A DNA stretch of 64,000 nt from Bacteroides pyogenes (GTDB taxonomy: Bacteria > Bacteroidota > Bacteroidia > Bacteroidales > Bacteroidaceae). Of this stretch, positions 1 through 9,661 are shown piece by piece. Position 1 is the first letter of the stretch; every line of letters begins with the position of its first letter. The notes under the pieces were generated by a model. It did no database searches. It was not told where the DNA came from and saw nothing but the letters and a program-made list of their open reading frames with translations. Where the stretch lies: the NCBI RefSeq assembly GCF_014196225.1, contig NZ_JACIDI010000007.1:94833-158832 (forward strand), read 5' to 3'. The position numbers and the translations under genes were made by a program.

Positions 1-113
1 TCAGGCAAATCATCATCCGGGAAACCCCGTATCTATCATTCGGTGAGGTCTTCCGAAGAGTTCTTCAGGAAACTCATAATCCGGAAACCGAAAGCAACAG
101 TAAATATTCTTCT

Positions 114-1031
114 TTATTTCACTTTCAACTGGTCGAATCCTTCGCCATACACACCGATGACAGAACTTTGCGAAATGAAAGCGTTCGGGTCGATACCTTT
201 CACCAAACGGAAAATATCCAGCGACTGGCGTTTCTTTGCCAATACCACAAGCACTTTCACATTGTTTTTGCTGTACCATCCCTTACCGTCGAGCACAGTG
301 ACTCCGCGATGAGTATCTTTTATGATACGGTCGGCTATTTCATCGTATTTCTGAGAAAATATAAAGAATTGAACCGATTGGCGGGCACTGTTGATTACCC
401 AGTCGAGCACGACACCGATGATGAACAGCGTGACAAAGCCGAAGATAACACGCCGCCAGTCATGAAACACAAAATAGCAAGAGGTGATGATGAACACATC
501 GCAAATCATAATCATCCTACCGAGACTGACATCTTTATATTTATTCACGATGGCAGCGATAATATCCGTGCCGCCTGTGCTTCCGTTATAATTGAAGGTA
601 ATGCCCAGACCGACACCGCACATGGCAGCTCCGATGATGCACGCCATGAAGTCTTGCCCCGCTCCCAATATAAGAGGCTTTCCGTTTATTGACATATCGG
701 GAACATGCACGTAATTATTCACCAACAACTGAAACAGCCATAACAGAAACGTCAGCATGAAAATGGCATAAGTAGTCTTTATGCTGAACTTCGGTCCCAA
801 AATACGAATGGCAAACGTCATCAGTACGGCATTGATAATGAAATAAGACCATTGAATGGGAAATCCGCTGGCATAATAAATGATAGCGCTGATACCGGTT
901 GTCCCTCCGGTGGTTATCTCATAAGGAAGCAAAAATGCCGCCCATCCGAATGAATAACTGATCAATCCGAGAGTGATGTAAAAATAATCTTTCACCTCTC
1001 TCATAATATCGGCTTTGGCAGGTCTGTACAT
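114..1031 (-). CDS. YitT family membrane protein (DUF2179)
   Basis: 305-residue integral membrane protein. The N-terminal two thirds holds about five or six hydrophobic segments with the YitT-type signature around residues 30-50 (FLLPYEITTGGTTGIS) and a second GSTGGTD motif near residue 155. The C-terminal 80-90 residues form a soluble DUF2179-like domain. The family is widespread but its transported substrate is not established. The gene lies 59 bp downstream of leuS on the same strand and may be read through from it. An in-frame ATG ten codons in (MREVKDYFY) is a possible alternative start. Family assignment is firm, function unknown. Confidence 0.85.
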   Translation of the reverse strand: MYRPAKADIMREVKDYFYITLGLISYSFGWAAFLLPYEITTGGTTGISAIIYYASGFPIQWSYFIINAVLMTFAIRILGPKFSIKTTYAIFMLTFLLWLFQLLVNNYVHVPDMSINGKPLILGAGQDFMACIIGAAMCGVGLGITFNYNGSTGGTDIIAAIVNKYKDVSLGRMIMICDVFIITSCYFVFHDWRRVIFGFVTLFIIGVVLDWVINSARQSVQFFIFSQKYDEIADRIIKDTHRGVTVLDGKGWYSKNNVKVLVVLAKKRQSLDIFRLVKGIDPNAFISQSSVIGVYGEGFDQLKVK

Positions 1032-1090
1032 ATGATTTGTTTATAGATTGACGAAGTTTTTAATCTCGTGTTTATAAGGATTACAACGTT

Positions 1091-3928
1091 TTACACAACT
1101 ACGTTGACAATCTTCTTCGGAACAACGATAACCTTTTTAGGTGTCTTGCCTTCTATCCACTTCTGCGAACGTTCGTCGGCCAACACTTCTTTCTCAATGG
1201 CCTCCGATGTGGCATCGGCGGAAAACTCCATATTGAAACGAGCCTTGCCGTTGAAAGAAACAGTATAGTTTACGGTATCTTCCTTCAGATATTCTTCGTT
1301 GCACAGAGGCCATTGGGCATCGCACACGGAAGTATCGTGTCCGAGTGTGTGCCACAATTCTTCGCATACGTGAGGAGCGAAAGGAGCGAGCACGATGGCA
1401 AGCTGCTCCAATATCTCTTTCTTGCAGCATTTCAAGGCCGATAGTTCGTTTACACAAATCATAAACGCGCTGACCGACGTGTTGTAAGAGAACTGTTCGA
1501 TATCTCCCGTCACTTTTTTTATAAGTTTGTGAAGCGCTTTGAGTTCTTCTTTCGTTGCCGGCTCGTCTTTCACCAGATATTCGCCCGCGCGACTGTAAAA
1601 GAGCGACCAGAACTTGCGGATGAAGCGGTGCACACCGTCGATACCGTTCGTATCCCAAGGCTTCGACTGTTCTACCGGACCGAGGAACATTTCATACATA
1701 CGCAACGTATCGGCTCCGTACTTATCTACAATCATATCGGGATTCACCACGTTGAACATCGACTTGCTCATCTTTTCCACAGCCCATCCGCAGATGTACT
1801 TTCCGTTTTCAAGAATGAACTCGGCGTTCTCATATTCGGGACGCCATGCCTTGAAGGCTTCCACATCGAGCACATCGCCCGATACGATATTCACGTCTAC
1901 GTGAATGGGAGTCACATCGTATTCGTCTTTCAGATTCAGGGAAACGAATGTATTGGTATCTTTAATGCGGTATACAAAATTACTCCGTCCTTGAATCATA
2001 CCCTGGTTTACTAACTTTTGGAACGGTTCTTCCACTACCGAAACACCGATGTCGTGCAGGAACTTATTCCAGAAACGCGAATAAATAAGGTGACCGGTGG
2101 CATGTTCCGTACCGCCCACATACAAATCTACATTTTGCCAATAGCGGTTTATCTTCGGATCGACCAATGCTTCACGGTTATGCGGGTCCATATAGCGCAG
2201 GTAGTAAGCCGAAGAACCGGCAAATCCCGGCATGGTATTCAGTTCCAGCGGAAATACGGTCAGATGATCGATTTTCTCATTATCCACCACACGTTTGTTC
2301 ACCGTATCCCATGCCCATTTTTTAGCATGTCCCAACGGAGGTTCTCCTGTTTCCGTAGGCAGAAACTTGGCAACTTCGGGAAGTTCGAGCGGCAGAGAAC
2401 TTTCATCTATCATATAAGGCATTCCGTCTTTGTAATAAACCGGAAACGGTTCGCCCCAATAACGCTGGCGGGAGAAGATGGCATCGCGCAGACGGAAATT
2501 CACTTTCACCCGTCCCAACCGATGTTCTTTCACATATTTCTTGGTTGTCTCGATAGCTTCTTTCACTGTCAATCCGTTCAGGTTCAGACTGCAAGAATCA
2601 CTTTCACTCCCCACTCTCGGCGAATTGCATACGATTCCTTCTTTGGCGTCGAAACTTTCTTCGCTCACATCGCATCCTTCCACCAACGGACGAATCTCCA
2701 ATTCGAAATGTTTGGCAAACGCATAATCGCGGCTATCGTGCGCAGGAACAGCCATGATGGCTCCCGTTCCATATCCTGCCAGTACGTAATCGCTGATCCA
2801 CACAGGAACGGCTTCGCCTGTAAACGGATTAATGGCGTACGAACCACTGAACACTCCGCTCACGCTGCGATCGGAAATACGTTCGCGTTCGGTACGTTTC
2901 TTCGTACGTTCGAGATAAGCCTCCACTTCAGCTTTATGTTCCGGAGTAGTCAACCGCTCTACCAATTCGCTTTCCGGAGCCAATACCATGAAAGTAACGC
3001 CGAACATCGTATCGGCACGGGTAGTAAATATGGTAAATTCCAAATCGCTGTCTTTCACCTTAAACTGTACTTCGGCGCCTTCGCTGCGTCCTATCCAGTT
3101 CTTCTGCGTTTCTTTTAGAGATTCCGTCCAGTCCACCGTATCCAATCCGTCGAGCAAACGTTGCGCATAGGCCGATACGCGCAAACACCACTGGCGCATC
3201 TTCCGTTGAACAACGGGATGGCCGCCGCGTTCGCTCACGCCGTCCACCACTTCATCATTCGCCAATACCGTACCCAACGCAGGACACCAATTCACCATCG
3301 TCTCGCCCAGATAAGCAATGCGATAGTTCATCAGAATTTCCTGCTGTTCTTTTTCACTTTTTGCTTTCCACTCGGCAGCCGTAAAACAGAGTTCTTCGCT
3401 ACAAGCAACGTTCAGCCCCTCGGTTCCTTTCGCTTCAAAATGATGAATCAAGTCTTCGATGGGAAGCGCGCGGCAAGCATCGTTGCAATAATAGCTTCCG
3501 AACATTCTCTGAAAAGCCCATTGCGTCCAATGATAGTATTTCGGCTCACAAGTTTTTATTTCTCTGTCCCAATCGAAACAAAATCCTATTTTGTCAAGTT
3601 GCTCGCGATAGCGTTCGATATTTGCTTTTGTAGTCACTTCAGGATGCTGACCGGTCTGAATGGCATATTGTTCGGCAGGAAGTCCGTATGCGTCGTATCC
3701 CATCGGATTGAGGACGTTGAATCCCTGCAAACGCTTGTAACGCGCGTAAATATCCGAAGCGATGTATCCCAGCGGATGGCCTACGTGCAATCCTGCCCCC
3801 GAAGGATAAGGAAACATATTCAGTACATAAAATTTCTGCTTCGATTCATCTTCCGTCACCCGATAGGTTTTGTTCTCTACCCATCGTTTCTGCCACTTCT
3901 TTTCAATCTCCCCGAAATTATACTCCAT
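1091..3928 (-). CDS. leuS: Leucyl-tRNA synthetase
   Basis: 945-residue class I aminoacyl-tRNA synthetase that charges tRNA-Leu in the cytoplasm. The HIGH-type motif is HVGH at residues 48-51, after FPYPSGAGL. The KMSKS motif lies around residues 717-721. Between them sits a large CP1 editing insertion, with a threonine-rich TTRADT motif and an acidic [12 protein letters not shown] stretch typical of LeuRS editing domains. Length fits bacterial LeuRS, slightly long as is usual in Bacteroidales. The ATG start gives a normal N-terminus ([13 protein letters not shown]). YitT follows on the same strand. Confidence 0.98.
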   Translation of the reverse strand: MEYNFGEIEKKWQKRWVENKTYRVTEDESKQKFYVLNMFPYPSGAGLHVGHPLGYIASDIYARYKRLQGFNVLNPMGYDAYGLPAEQYAIQTGQHPEVTTKANIERYREQLDKIGFCFDWDREIKTCEPKYYHWTQWAFQRMFGSYYCNDACRALPIEDLIHHFEAKGTEGLNVACSEELCFTAAEWKAKSEKEQQEILMNYRIAYLGETMVNWCPALGTVLANDEVVDGVSERGGHPVVQRKMRQWCLRVSAYAQRLLDGLDTVDWTESLKETQKNWIGRSEGAEVQFKVKDSDLEFTIFTTRADTMFGVTFMVLAPESELVERLTTPEHKAEVEAYLERTKKRTERERISDRSVSGVFSGSYAINPFTGEAVPVWISDYVLAGYGTGAIMAVPAHDSRDYAFAKHFELEIRPLVEGCDVSEESFDAKEGIVCNSPRVGSESDSCSLNLNGLTVKEAIETTKKYVKEHRLGRVKVNFRLRDAIFSRQRYWGEPFPVYYKDGMPYMIDESSLPLELPEVAKFLPTETGEPPLGHAKKWAWDTVNKRVVDNEKIDHLTVFPLELNTMPGFAGSSAYYLRYMDPHNREALVDPKINRYWQNVDLYVGGTEHATGHLIYSRFWNKFLHDIGVSVVEEPFQKLVNQGMIQGRSNFVYRIKDTNTFVSLNLKDEYDVTPIHVDVNIVSGDVLDVEAFKAWRPEYENAEFILENGKYICGWAVEKMSKSMFNVVNPDMIVDKYGADTLRMYEMFLGPVEQSKPWDTNGIDGVHRFIRKFWSLFYSRAGEYLVKDEPATKEELKALHKLIKKVTGDIEQFSYNTSVSAFMICVNELSALKCCKKEILEQLAIVLAPFAPHVCEELWHTLGHDTSVCDAQWPLCNEEYLKEDTVNYTVSFNGKARFNMEFSADATSEAIEKEVLADERSQKWIEGKTPKKVIVVPKKIVNVVV

Positions 3929-4076
3929 AGTGATAATCTTTTTATTTATAGTGATTTATATTCTATTGCCAATGAACGGGCAAATTTACATGTTTATTTT
4001 CAGATAACCACATAAGGTTTGATGTTTTCTTTGTTGTCGGAAGAAGTGTCGCATTATTCGGTTTATGCCTTGAATA

Positions 4077-5207
4077 CTATGCACGTTTATGCAAAAAACA
4101 TTTCGTCAAAAACTTGCGAACAGGTTCGTCGTATAGTTTCAGACACAGATAAGCCAATAAAACAGAACCGACAATAAGTGCCAAAGCTCCGGGTAAAGAT
4201 TCTGCAAACGTAAGATTCTCATTCTTCACCCAAGCATAATATAAATATATAAAAGGATAATGCACCATATACAAAGGATATGATATATCACCCAGAAACG
4301 TACAAATGCGCGTAGTTACCCTATCCGTAGTTTTTCCCGAAGCTCCCAACCAGACAATGAGAGGAAAGAGAAGAACCACGCAAACGGTATCGTAAATGCC
4401 GTTCATCCAAAGATTTTCGCTACCGCCAATACGGGGCACGGCCGCCAACATCACGATAGATATACCTCCTATCCAAAAAGCACCTTTAATACGAACGGGA
4501 TTGAATAGACGTGACATGAGCAATCCTGCCGAGAATGAAAATAACAAACGGAGAAATCCGCCTACGATATTTTCTCCCGTCATTGCATATCCTACGCAAA
4601 TATCGCCGAGCGGTCCAAAAATAGCAAAGATTCCCAGCCCGAAAGCTGCCAGCAATACCAATACCGAAAGAGCAACAGTAGAAAGTTTACGAATAAAAAA
4701 CACATACAATAGATTGCCTATATACTCAAAAAGTAACGACCAACTAGGTCCGTTCAAAGGATACATTTCCCCTACACCTCGAATTTCGAATCCGGTAGTC
4801 ATAGGAATCAACAAAGCATTCAGAAGCATAGACAAAAGAAGTAGGCCTATGGATACTTTAGTAACATCCCATACAGAACAACCTTGCGTATAAAACATGA
4901 CAGCCCCGATAACAGCTCCCATCACCACCATAGGATGCAGGCGAATCAACCGACGTTTGATAAACTCCTTAATCGTCATTCTTTTCCAACGGTCGTCGTA
5001 GGCATAGCCTATAACAAAGCCTGATAAAATAAAGAAAAAGTCGACCGCCAGATATCCGTGATTGATTCGTTGATCTAAATGACTGGTCGCATAAGCTTCG
5101 AATATATGAAAACAAACCACAACCAAAGCCGCTACTCCACGCAACCCGTCGAGTATATGGTAATGCGGTTTGGTATCTGCAAATGCAGCCGATGAAATTT
5201 TTGCCAT
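4077..5207 (-). CDS. Acyltransferase 3 family membrane protein
   Basis: 376-residue polytopic membrane protein of the acyltransferase-3 (OafA/WecH-like) family, which transfers acyl groups to cell-surface sugars or lipids. The N-terminus shows the family pattern LDGLRGVAAL followed by a conserved histidine in the first membrane segment (VVCFHIFEAY). The FFFILSGFVIGYAY block around residues 57-70 and an arginine-rich RRLIRLHP block near residues 86-93 are also typical. About ten membrane segments are predicted by eye. It begins 2 bp after the stop of the GrpB-family gene, so the two are probably co-transcribed. The acceptor cannot be read from the sequence. Confidence 0.88.
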   Translation of the reverse strand: MAKISSAAFADTKPHYHILDGLRGVAALVVVCFHIFEAYATSHLDQRINHGYLAVDFFFILSGFVIGYAYDDRWKRMTIKEFIKRRLIRLHPMVVMGAVIGAVMFYTQGCSVWDVTKVSIGLLLLSMLLNALLIPMTTGFEIRGVGEMYPLNGPSWSLLFEYIGNLLYVFFIRKLSTVALSVLVLLAAFGLGIFAIFGPLGDICVGYAMTGENIVGGFLRLLFSFSAGLLMSRLFNPVRIKGAFWIGGISIVMLAAVPRIGGSENLWMNGIYDTVCVVLLFPLIVWLGASGKTTDRVTTRICTFLGDISYPLYMVHYPFIYLYYAWVKNENLTFAESLPGALALIVGSVLLAYLCLKLYDEPVRKFLTKCFLHKRA

Positions 5208-5209
5208 AC

Positions 5210-5791
5210 TTAATATCTACCTTTATATATACTTTTCCCAATTTCTGTATATTTCACCACAAAGCAAGTCTTTTTATCAGTATAGCCATCTCTATCGTGT
5301 CGATATGATTTGCATAACGACAGCTTAAGTCGTTCATACTCCCTGGCTACATCAAAATGAGTTTTAAGATAATCTCGAAAATAAAGTTCTTCATTATCAC
5401 CTTCAAAACGCAAATGCAAATGAAACACTCTTTCCGCAAAATCATGTAACGTATATCCTTTATTAAATGATATGCGTTTTTCAGTTTCAGACATTAACAA
5501 ATAACCTGCATCAAGTATATTTTTTTTTATCTCGCTAATCTTGCAATTTACCTCTACTTCCAAAAGAATATCAATGATAGGTTTTGCCCAAATACCTTCA
5601 ACAGCCGTACTTCCGATATGACTAATACGAACAATTTCATCTGCGGGCAATCGATGTTCCAAATTTTGCCTTTCTTCATCAAACCAATCGGCCCAATATG
5701 CTTGGTGTGCTGTCAGAATAATAGGAAACAATTCCCACAATTCTTCAAGGGTCTTACTATAAAGCTGTTCATTTTCATTGATCTGTTTCAT
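5210..5791 (-). CDS. GrpB family protein (UPF0157)
   Basis: 193-residue protein of the GrpB/UPF0157 family, which has a nucleotidyltransferase-like fold. The core motif is ISHIGSTAVEGIWAKPIIDI near residues 57-76, matching the family pattern of a GST motif followed by K-P-x-x-D. Biochemical activity of most members is unknown. It is the first gene of a likely two-gene unit with the acyltransferase (2-bp gap). A TATCTTTG -7 box lies about 60 bp upstream on the minus strand (5861..5854). Confidence 0.85.
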   Translation of the reverse strand: MKQINENEQLYSKTLEELWELFPIILTAHQAYWADWFDEERQNLEHRLPADEIVRISHIGSTAVEGIWAKPIIDILLEVEVNCKISEIKKNILDAGYLLMSETEKRISFNKGYTLHDFAERVFHLHLRFEGDNEELYFRDYLKTHFDVAREYERLKLSLCKSYRHDRDGYTDKKTCFVVKYTEIGKSIYKGRY

Positions 5792-5853
5792 TCGCCTGCC
5801 TTGATTTCAAGTTTACATTTTATTCATTTTCTGCAAGTTTTCCAATGTCATAG

Positions 5854-5861
5854 CAAAGATA
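5854..5861 (-). promoter_or_regulatory. Bacteroidales -7 box for GrpB-family gene
   Basis: Reads TATCTTTG on the minus strand, a perfect match to TAnnTTTG, about 60 bp before the GrpB-family start. No clear TTTG lies 19-21 bp upstream, so the call rests on the -7 element alone. It overlaps the T-tract end of the tRNA-Pro terminator. Confidence 0.45.
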
Positions 5862-5904
5862 AAAAACAAAAGCGACAATAGAGAAATTTCCATTGTCGCT
5901 TTTG
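5861..5904 (-). terminator. Rho-independent terminator of tRNA-Pro
   Basis: A perfect 13-bp inverted repeat (5867-5879 with 5892-5904, 12-nt loop) starts two bases after the tRNA 3' end on the minus strand. It is followed by a run of six T on that strand. The stem reads CAAAAGCGACAAT. Confidence 0.8.
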
Positions 5905-5906
5905 AG

Positions 5907-5979
5907 TCGGAATGAGGCGACTCGAACGCCCGACCCCTACGTCCCGAACGTAGTGCGCTACCAACTGCGCTACATTCCG
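5907..5979 (-). tRNA. tRNA-Pro (anticodon CGG)
   Basis: On the minus strand the sequence folds as a cloverleaf: acceptor CGGAATG with CATTCCG and discriminator A, U8-A9, anticodon stem CTACG/CGTAG around the loop TTCGGGA (anticodon CGG, G37), and T-arm GGGCG-TTCGAGT-CGCCT. The 3' CCA is not encoded. It has its own promoter and terminator. Confidence 0.95.
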
Positions 5980-6047
5980 ATTATCAATCATCAGTCGAAA
6001 AATTACCGGTTTCGACACACATAGATGTCCGGTAACGTTTTCGGCTG

Positions 6048-6078
6048 CAAAGATAGGAACTAATTTTGTTATATCAAA
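6048..6078 (-). promoter_or_regulatory. Promoter of tRNA-Pro (TTTG-N19-TATCTTTG)
   Basis: On the minus strand TTTG (6078..6075) is followed after exactly 19 bp by TATCTTTG (6055..6048). Both match the Bacteroides primary-sigma consensus. It sits about 70 bp upstream of the tRNA. Confidence 0.85.
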
Positions 6079-6275
6079 CAATATTTTCCATTTTTTGATT
6101 CAACCGATTTGGCTATCCATCTATCGACAAAAGACGGTTGAAATAACAAACAACAAGCTGTTATCCGGAAGCAGACTTTCATTTTTACAGAGAGAATACC
6201 GACCGGACAAGCCGCAAACACACTCCTGAAGTTTACCGTATCGAACTGCTATGTTTTCCGTATCAACTTCAGAAA

Positions 6276-6382
6276 ACTGTCGGTAACGATTGTATAAAAG
6301 GTATATTCAAAGTCCTTTGCAACAGGCTAATCATCTCGCAACGCCGACTGTCGGTACGATTATATAAAAGGTATATAATCAA
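6276..6382. repeat. Imperfect direct-repeat pair, 71-bp spacing
   Basis: Two copies of about 36 bp begin at 6276 and 6347. Each reads ACTGTCGGTA, then ACGAT or CGAT, then a TATAAAAGGTATAT block followed by TCAAA. They differ by a few substitutions and short indels. The intervening 35 bp are unique. Confidence 0.75.
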
Positions 6383-6527
6383 AACCTACCGACGAGGAGT
6401 CACTATTTTACCGGTAGCTGCAAGGCGATGGAGGTACGTGTAAGCGTCTGGTTGACGATGGACTACCATTTCGCCGGTAAACCAAAGGATTTCTTAAGCG
6501 AACAATCCATGCATCGCAGATTCTGAA

Positions 6528-7466
6528 TTACAATCCCAGCTTTTCCGAAATCTCCAACATCCGATGGATAGGTTTCACAGCTTTTGCGGAGACTTCCGAA
6601 TCTACGGTAATTTCAGGAGATTCGTTTTTGAGACATTCATAGAGTTTTTCCAACGTGTTCAATCGCATAAAGCTGCATTCGTTGCAAGCGCAAGTGCTGT
6701 CGTCGGGAGGAGCGGGAATAAACTCCGTCTGCGGACATTGCTTACGCATCTCATGCAGAATGCCCGATTCCGTAGCTACGATATACGTGTTTTCGGGATG
6801 GCGGATGGCATATTTCAACAGCGCGGCGGTAGATCCTACGAAATCGGCAAGCTTCAGCACCGCACTTTTACATTCGGGATGAGCCAACACCAAAGCTTCG
6901 GGATGTTTCGCTTTCAATTCCACGATCTTTTCTACGGAAAACTGTTCGTGCACATGGCAGGCTCCGTCCCAAACCAACATATCACGCCCGGTGATGGAAT
7001 TGATATAGTTACCCAGATTGCGGTCGGGAGCGAAAATAATCTTTTCGTCTTTCGGGAAACTTTCCACTATTTGCCGGGCATTGGTGGAAGTCACCACCAC
7101 ATCGGTCACCGCCTTCACGGCAGCCGTGGTATTGACGTATGAAACAACCGTGTATCCCGGATGCGCTTCGACGAACTTAGCAAACTCATCCGCCGGACAA
7201 CTGTCTGCCAACGAGCAGCCCGCATTCAGATCGGGAACCAGCACCTTCTTGTCCGGACAAAGTATTTTTGCCGTTTCACCCATAAAGTGAACACCGCACA
7301 TCACGATAATGTCCGCTTTCGTGCGGGCAGCCCATTGAGCCAACGCCAAGCTGTCGCCCACAAAATCGGCTATGTCCTGTATTTCTCCTTTCTGGTAGTA
7401 ATGCGCCAGAATGATGGCATTCTTCTCTTCTTTCAGCTTCTGTATTTTCTTTATGAGTTCATTCAT
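6528..7466 (-). CDS. nadA: Quinolinate synthase A
   Basis: 312-residue [4Fe-4S] enzyme that condenses iminoaspartate with dihydroxyacetone phosphate to quinolinate in NAD biosynthesis. Family hallmarks are AIILAHYYQ near the N-terminus, VMCGVHFMGETAKIL, LNAGCSLADSCP and HPECK. Cluster cysteines are visible in VMCGV, a mid-protein Cys and CNECSFMRL near the C-terminus. The open frame extends to 7562, but the extra 32 residues are lysine-rich and unlike the family, so the ATG at 7466 (MNELIKKIQ) is preferred. nadB and nadC are not in the window. Confidence 0.95.
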   Translation of the reverse strand: MNELIKKIQKLKEEKNAIILAHYYQKGEIQDIADFVGDSLALAQWAARTKADIIVMCGVHFMGETAKILCPDKKVLVPDLNAGCSLADSCPADEFAKFVEAHPGYTVVSYVNTTAAVKAVTDVVVTSTNARQIVESFPKDEKIIFAPDRNLGNYINSITGRDMLVWDGACHVHEQFSVEKIVELKAKHPEALVLAHPECKSAVLKLADFVGSTAALLKYAIRHPENTYIVATESGILHEMRKQCPQTEFIPAPPDDSTCACNECSFMRLNTLEKLYECLKNESPEITVDSEVSAKAVKPIHRMLEISEKLGL

Positions 7467-7918
7467 AATAATATTTTTTTTCTTTCCTTTTTTAAAAAAA
7501 ATCTTTGTTGGTGATGATAGCCTGTTAATAGTGTTGGAAACTATTTTCCGTTTTTCTTGCAAAATAAGTTATTAGTCCATGCTTCCGGTTTACGAGTATA
7601 TTATCAACAGCTTTGTTTTTCCATTTGTTATTGCTATATGTTTCATTATCATGAAACTTTACAGAAATGAAAAGTGGCTATTCACCTCTTGTTGATAATA
7701 TGCAAAGTTAAAAACTTTACGGATATAAACAGGCAGGTGAACGCTGAAAAATGTGTTTATGTATTCGTCAAAAATTGCAGGTTGTTTTTTTGGAATGTTG
7801 ATACCGTACTTCTATTATATTTTATTCTGAATAAAGCAACTATTGTTTTTAAAAATCTTTGCCGATAGTTTCGACAGGTTTTCAACCGTTATAAACAGTT
7901 GTGTTAACAGAAAAGAGT

Positions 7919-7926
7919 TACCTTTG
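7919..7926 (+). promoter_or_regulatory. Bacteroidales -7-like box upstream of TrmH-type gene
   Basis: Reads TACCTTTG, matching TAnnTTTG. No TTTG lies at the expected -33 distance, so it is a weak call. It would give a leader of about 225 nt containing the small ORF at 8014. Confidence 0.4.
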
Positions 7927-8013
7927 CGGCAGTGATTGCATTGTGACGAACGAATAACTCCATACGATAAAAAAAGCGTTCTTTTTCATCGTGAACATTT
8001 TTCATGGAAGAAG

Positions 8014-8085
8014 ATGATGAAGATAATCGTTTGTTTAATACTTGTTTGCATCCTTATTGTATGGAATAAGGTTTCCGGGTGTTGA
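8014..8085 (+). CDS. Possible 23-residue hydrophobic peptide
   Basis: A short ORF of 23 codons encodes MMKIIVCLILVCILIVW followed by NKVSGC and a stop. It is one membrane-spanning segment with a Lys near the start and a C-terminal Cys. GGAAGAAG lies directly before tandem ATG codons, and a TACCTTTG -7-like box lies about 90 bp upstream. It could be a real small membrane peptide, a leader peptide for the downstream methyltransferase, or chance. No homologue is recognised. Confidence 0.25.
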   Translation: MMKIIVCLILVCILIVWNKVSGC

Positions 8086-8158
8086 AAACAGATGATCCTG
8101 TTTCTCTTATTTTGTATAAGGTTTGTTGATTGATGGAAGATTAAAAGGTGATTGGAAA

Positions 8159-8689
8159 ATGAGAAAGCTGAAAATAACAGAATTGAACCGCATCAGTGCG
8201 GAAGAGTTTAAAACGGTTGATAAGTTGCCTTTGGTGATTGTGTTGGACAATGTGAGAAGCATGCACAATATCGGTTCGGTGTTTCGCACATCCGATGCGT
8301 TTCGTATCGAATGTGTGTATCTGTGCGGTATAACGGCTGTTCCTCCGCATCCCGAAATGCATAAAACGGCTTTGGGAGCTGAGTTCACGGTAGATTGGAA
8401 ACATGTTGATAACACTGTTGAAGCTGTTGATAACCTTCGTCGCGAAGGATACACGGTTTACTCTGTGGAGCAGGCTGAAGGAAGCGTGATGTTGAACGAT
8501 CTGGAGCTCGACAAATCGAAAAAGTATGCCGTTGTGATGGGAAACGAAGTGAAAGGCGTTCAGCAGGAAGTTATCGACCATTCCGACGGTTGCATCGAGA
8601 TTCCTCAATACGGTACGAAGCACTCGTTGAATGTATCGGTCACAGCAGGTATTGTGATTTGGGATTTGTTCAAGAAATTGAGTTTATGA
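8159..8689 (+). CDS. TrmH/SpoU family RNA 2'-O-methyltransferase
   Basis: 176-residue SPOUT-class methyltransferase using S-adenosylmethionine. The three SpoU motifs are present: LDNVRSMHNIGSVFRTSDAF (motif 1), VMGNEVKGV (motif 2) and IPQYGTKHSLNVSVTAGIVIWD (motif 3, trefoil knot). It lacks an N-terminal substrate-binding domain, so whether tRNA or rRNA is the target is open. The ATG at 8159 is chosen over the longer frame (8123) because it has an AAAAGGTG ribosome-binding site and a family-like N-terminus. It converges on the DUF4294 gene with a 4-bp gap. Confidence 0.88.
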   Translation: MRKLKITELNRISAEEFKTVDKLPLVIVLDNVRSMHNIGSVFRTSDAFRIECVYLCGITAVPPHPEMHKTALGAEFTVDWKHVDNTVEAVDNLRREGYTVYSVEQAEGSVMLNDLELDKSKKYAVVMGNEVKGVQQEVIDHSDGCIEIPQYGTKHSLNVSVTAGIVIWDLFKKLSL

Positions 8690-8693
8690 GAGG

Positions 8694-9296
8694 TCACAAT
8701 TGCCCGCTTTCCACCTGCAATACGATTCGTTCCACCATCTTGTCTTCCCCTTCGGGATCGTATTCTTTCTTCAGGCTGGCGCCGAACAGGGCGGCGAATG
8801 TCTGGTAAAATCCTGCCTTAAAAGGTCCCATGAATGCTTTTACCAGTTCGTAACTGGTTTGGTGGCTTTGCCGGTCTATCAGCTTTATCAACAGTTTTCC
8901 CTGCGAAAAAGAGAGTTTTTTCATTTGCGGGGTATATTGTTCTTTCAGTCCTTTTTCCACCCGTTTGATGTGTTTGTTGCGAGCCTTCTCATTGGGCAAC
9001 GTTTGGAGGTATTCATAAGTTTCGATGATAGCCCGGTTCACCTCTTTGGAAATGGGATATACCTTTTTCACGTTTCTCACCAGTCGGTAATATTCAATCC
9101 GTTCCTTTTCGCTTTTGAACGAGAGCGGGCGGAAGATGTACACTGTCTTGAGTTGTACGCACGGTATCGTATCCCCTTCGTAAATACACATCGGAACGAG
9201 GTATCCGCGGATGGGCTGTTGTTCCTGCGCCTGCACGCCGGGGCAAAGTAAGGCGACCGACAACCATAGGATGGCTATGGACAGATATTTCTTCAC
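8694..9296 (-). CDS. DUF4294 domain protein, secreted
   Basis: 200-residue protein with an N-terminal signal peptide (MKKYLSIAILWLSVALLCPG, cleavage near VQAQ) followed by a DUF4294 domain, a family of unknown function found in Bacteroidetes. The body is charged and helical after residue 60. The only plausible start is GTG at 9296, since the next Met is far downstream past the signal peptide. A TATTTTTG element lies only 4 bp upstream of that GTG (9308..9301), which would imply a nearly leaderless mRNA if it is the true -7 box. No enzymatic motif seen. Confidence 0.8.
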   Translation of the reverse strand: MKKYLSIAILWLSVALLCPGVQAQEQQPIRGYLVPMCIYEGDTIPCVQLKTVYIFRPLSFKSEKERIEYYRLVRNVKKVYPISKEVNRAIIETYEYLQTLPNEKARNKHIKRVEKGLKEQYTPQMKKLSFSQGKLLIKLIDRQSHQTSYELVKAFMGPFKAGFYQTFAALFGASLKKEYDPEGEDKMVERIVLQVESGQL

Positions 9297-9572
9297 CCTA
9301 CAAAAATAGAATATTATTTGTTGATAATCAGCTTTGATTGTTTTTTCTCAGGCTCATTAACTTATTTAAACTGCCGGTATTGATTTTCTATCCCGGAGTT
9401 CCTATGGAATTGAAATACGGAAATATTGATATTCAGCGTTATTCTCAGAAGTAGTTGCATTCCGTAAAAACGTTTGTTTTTGATTTTCAACTTACTGTTT
9501 TTTATTGGTTTTATTGGTGCATGAGAGGTATATGTAATCATCATATAGAGCTGTTTTGTTATTCATATATAT

Positions 9573-9661
9573 CCACCGTGGTAGCCATATATATCTACCG
9601 CGCTGAGCATATATATCCACCACGCTGAGTATATATAGTCATCAGTGATGACTATATATGT
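9573..9661 (+). repeat. 22-bp tandem repeat, four units
   Basis: Units start at 9573, 9595 (23 bp), 9618 and 9640. They follow the same plan as the larger array at 38837: CACC, two variable bases, GGTAGCC or GCTGAG, then a run of ATATAT. The third unit (CACCACGCTGAGTATATATA) is almost the same as the last unit of the 38.8-kb array. Confidence 0.8.

Larger units (their letters stand above)
5981..6527. other. Intergenic region between nadA and tRNA-Pro
   Basis: 547 bp without a credible gene. It holds the tRNA-Pro promoter, a direct-repeat pair (6276 and 6347) and an 18-bp exact match to part of aroQ (6418-6435). The rest is AT-rich and unrecognised. Confidence 0.6.
7467..8158. other. Divergent intergenic region, nadA / TrmH-type gene
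   Basis: About 690 AT-rich bp between divergent genes. It contains a TAACTTTG -7-like box on the minus strand (7710..7703, no good -33), a TACCTTTG -7-like box on the plus strand (7919-7926) and a 23-codon hydrophobic ORF (8014-8085). No RNA gene or riboswitch was recognised. Confidence 0.5.

Noticed and set aside
1..113. Gene fragment at the left edge of the window
   Set aside because: The short frames here overlap the end of the YitT gene and show no recognisable sequence.
2018..3118. Long antisense ORF inside leuS
   Set aside because: Lies wholly within a confidently identified gene and has no recognisable protein features; it is a shadow frame.
7467..7710. Riboswitch in the nadA leader
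   Set aside because: The leader is AT-rich and no conserved riboswitch core could be recognised by eye.
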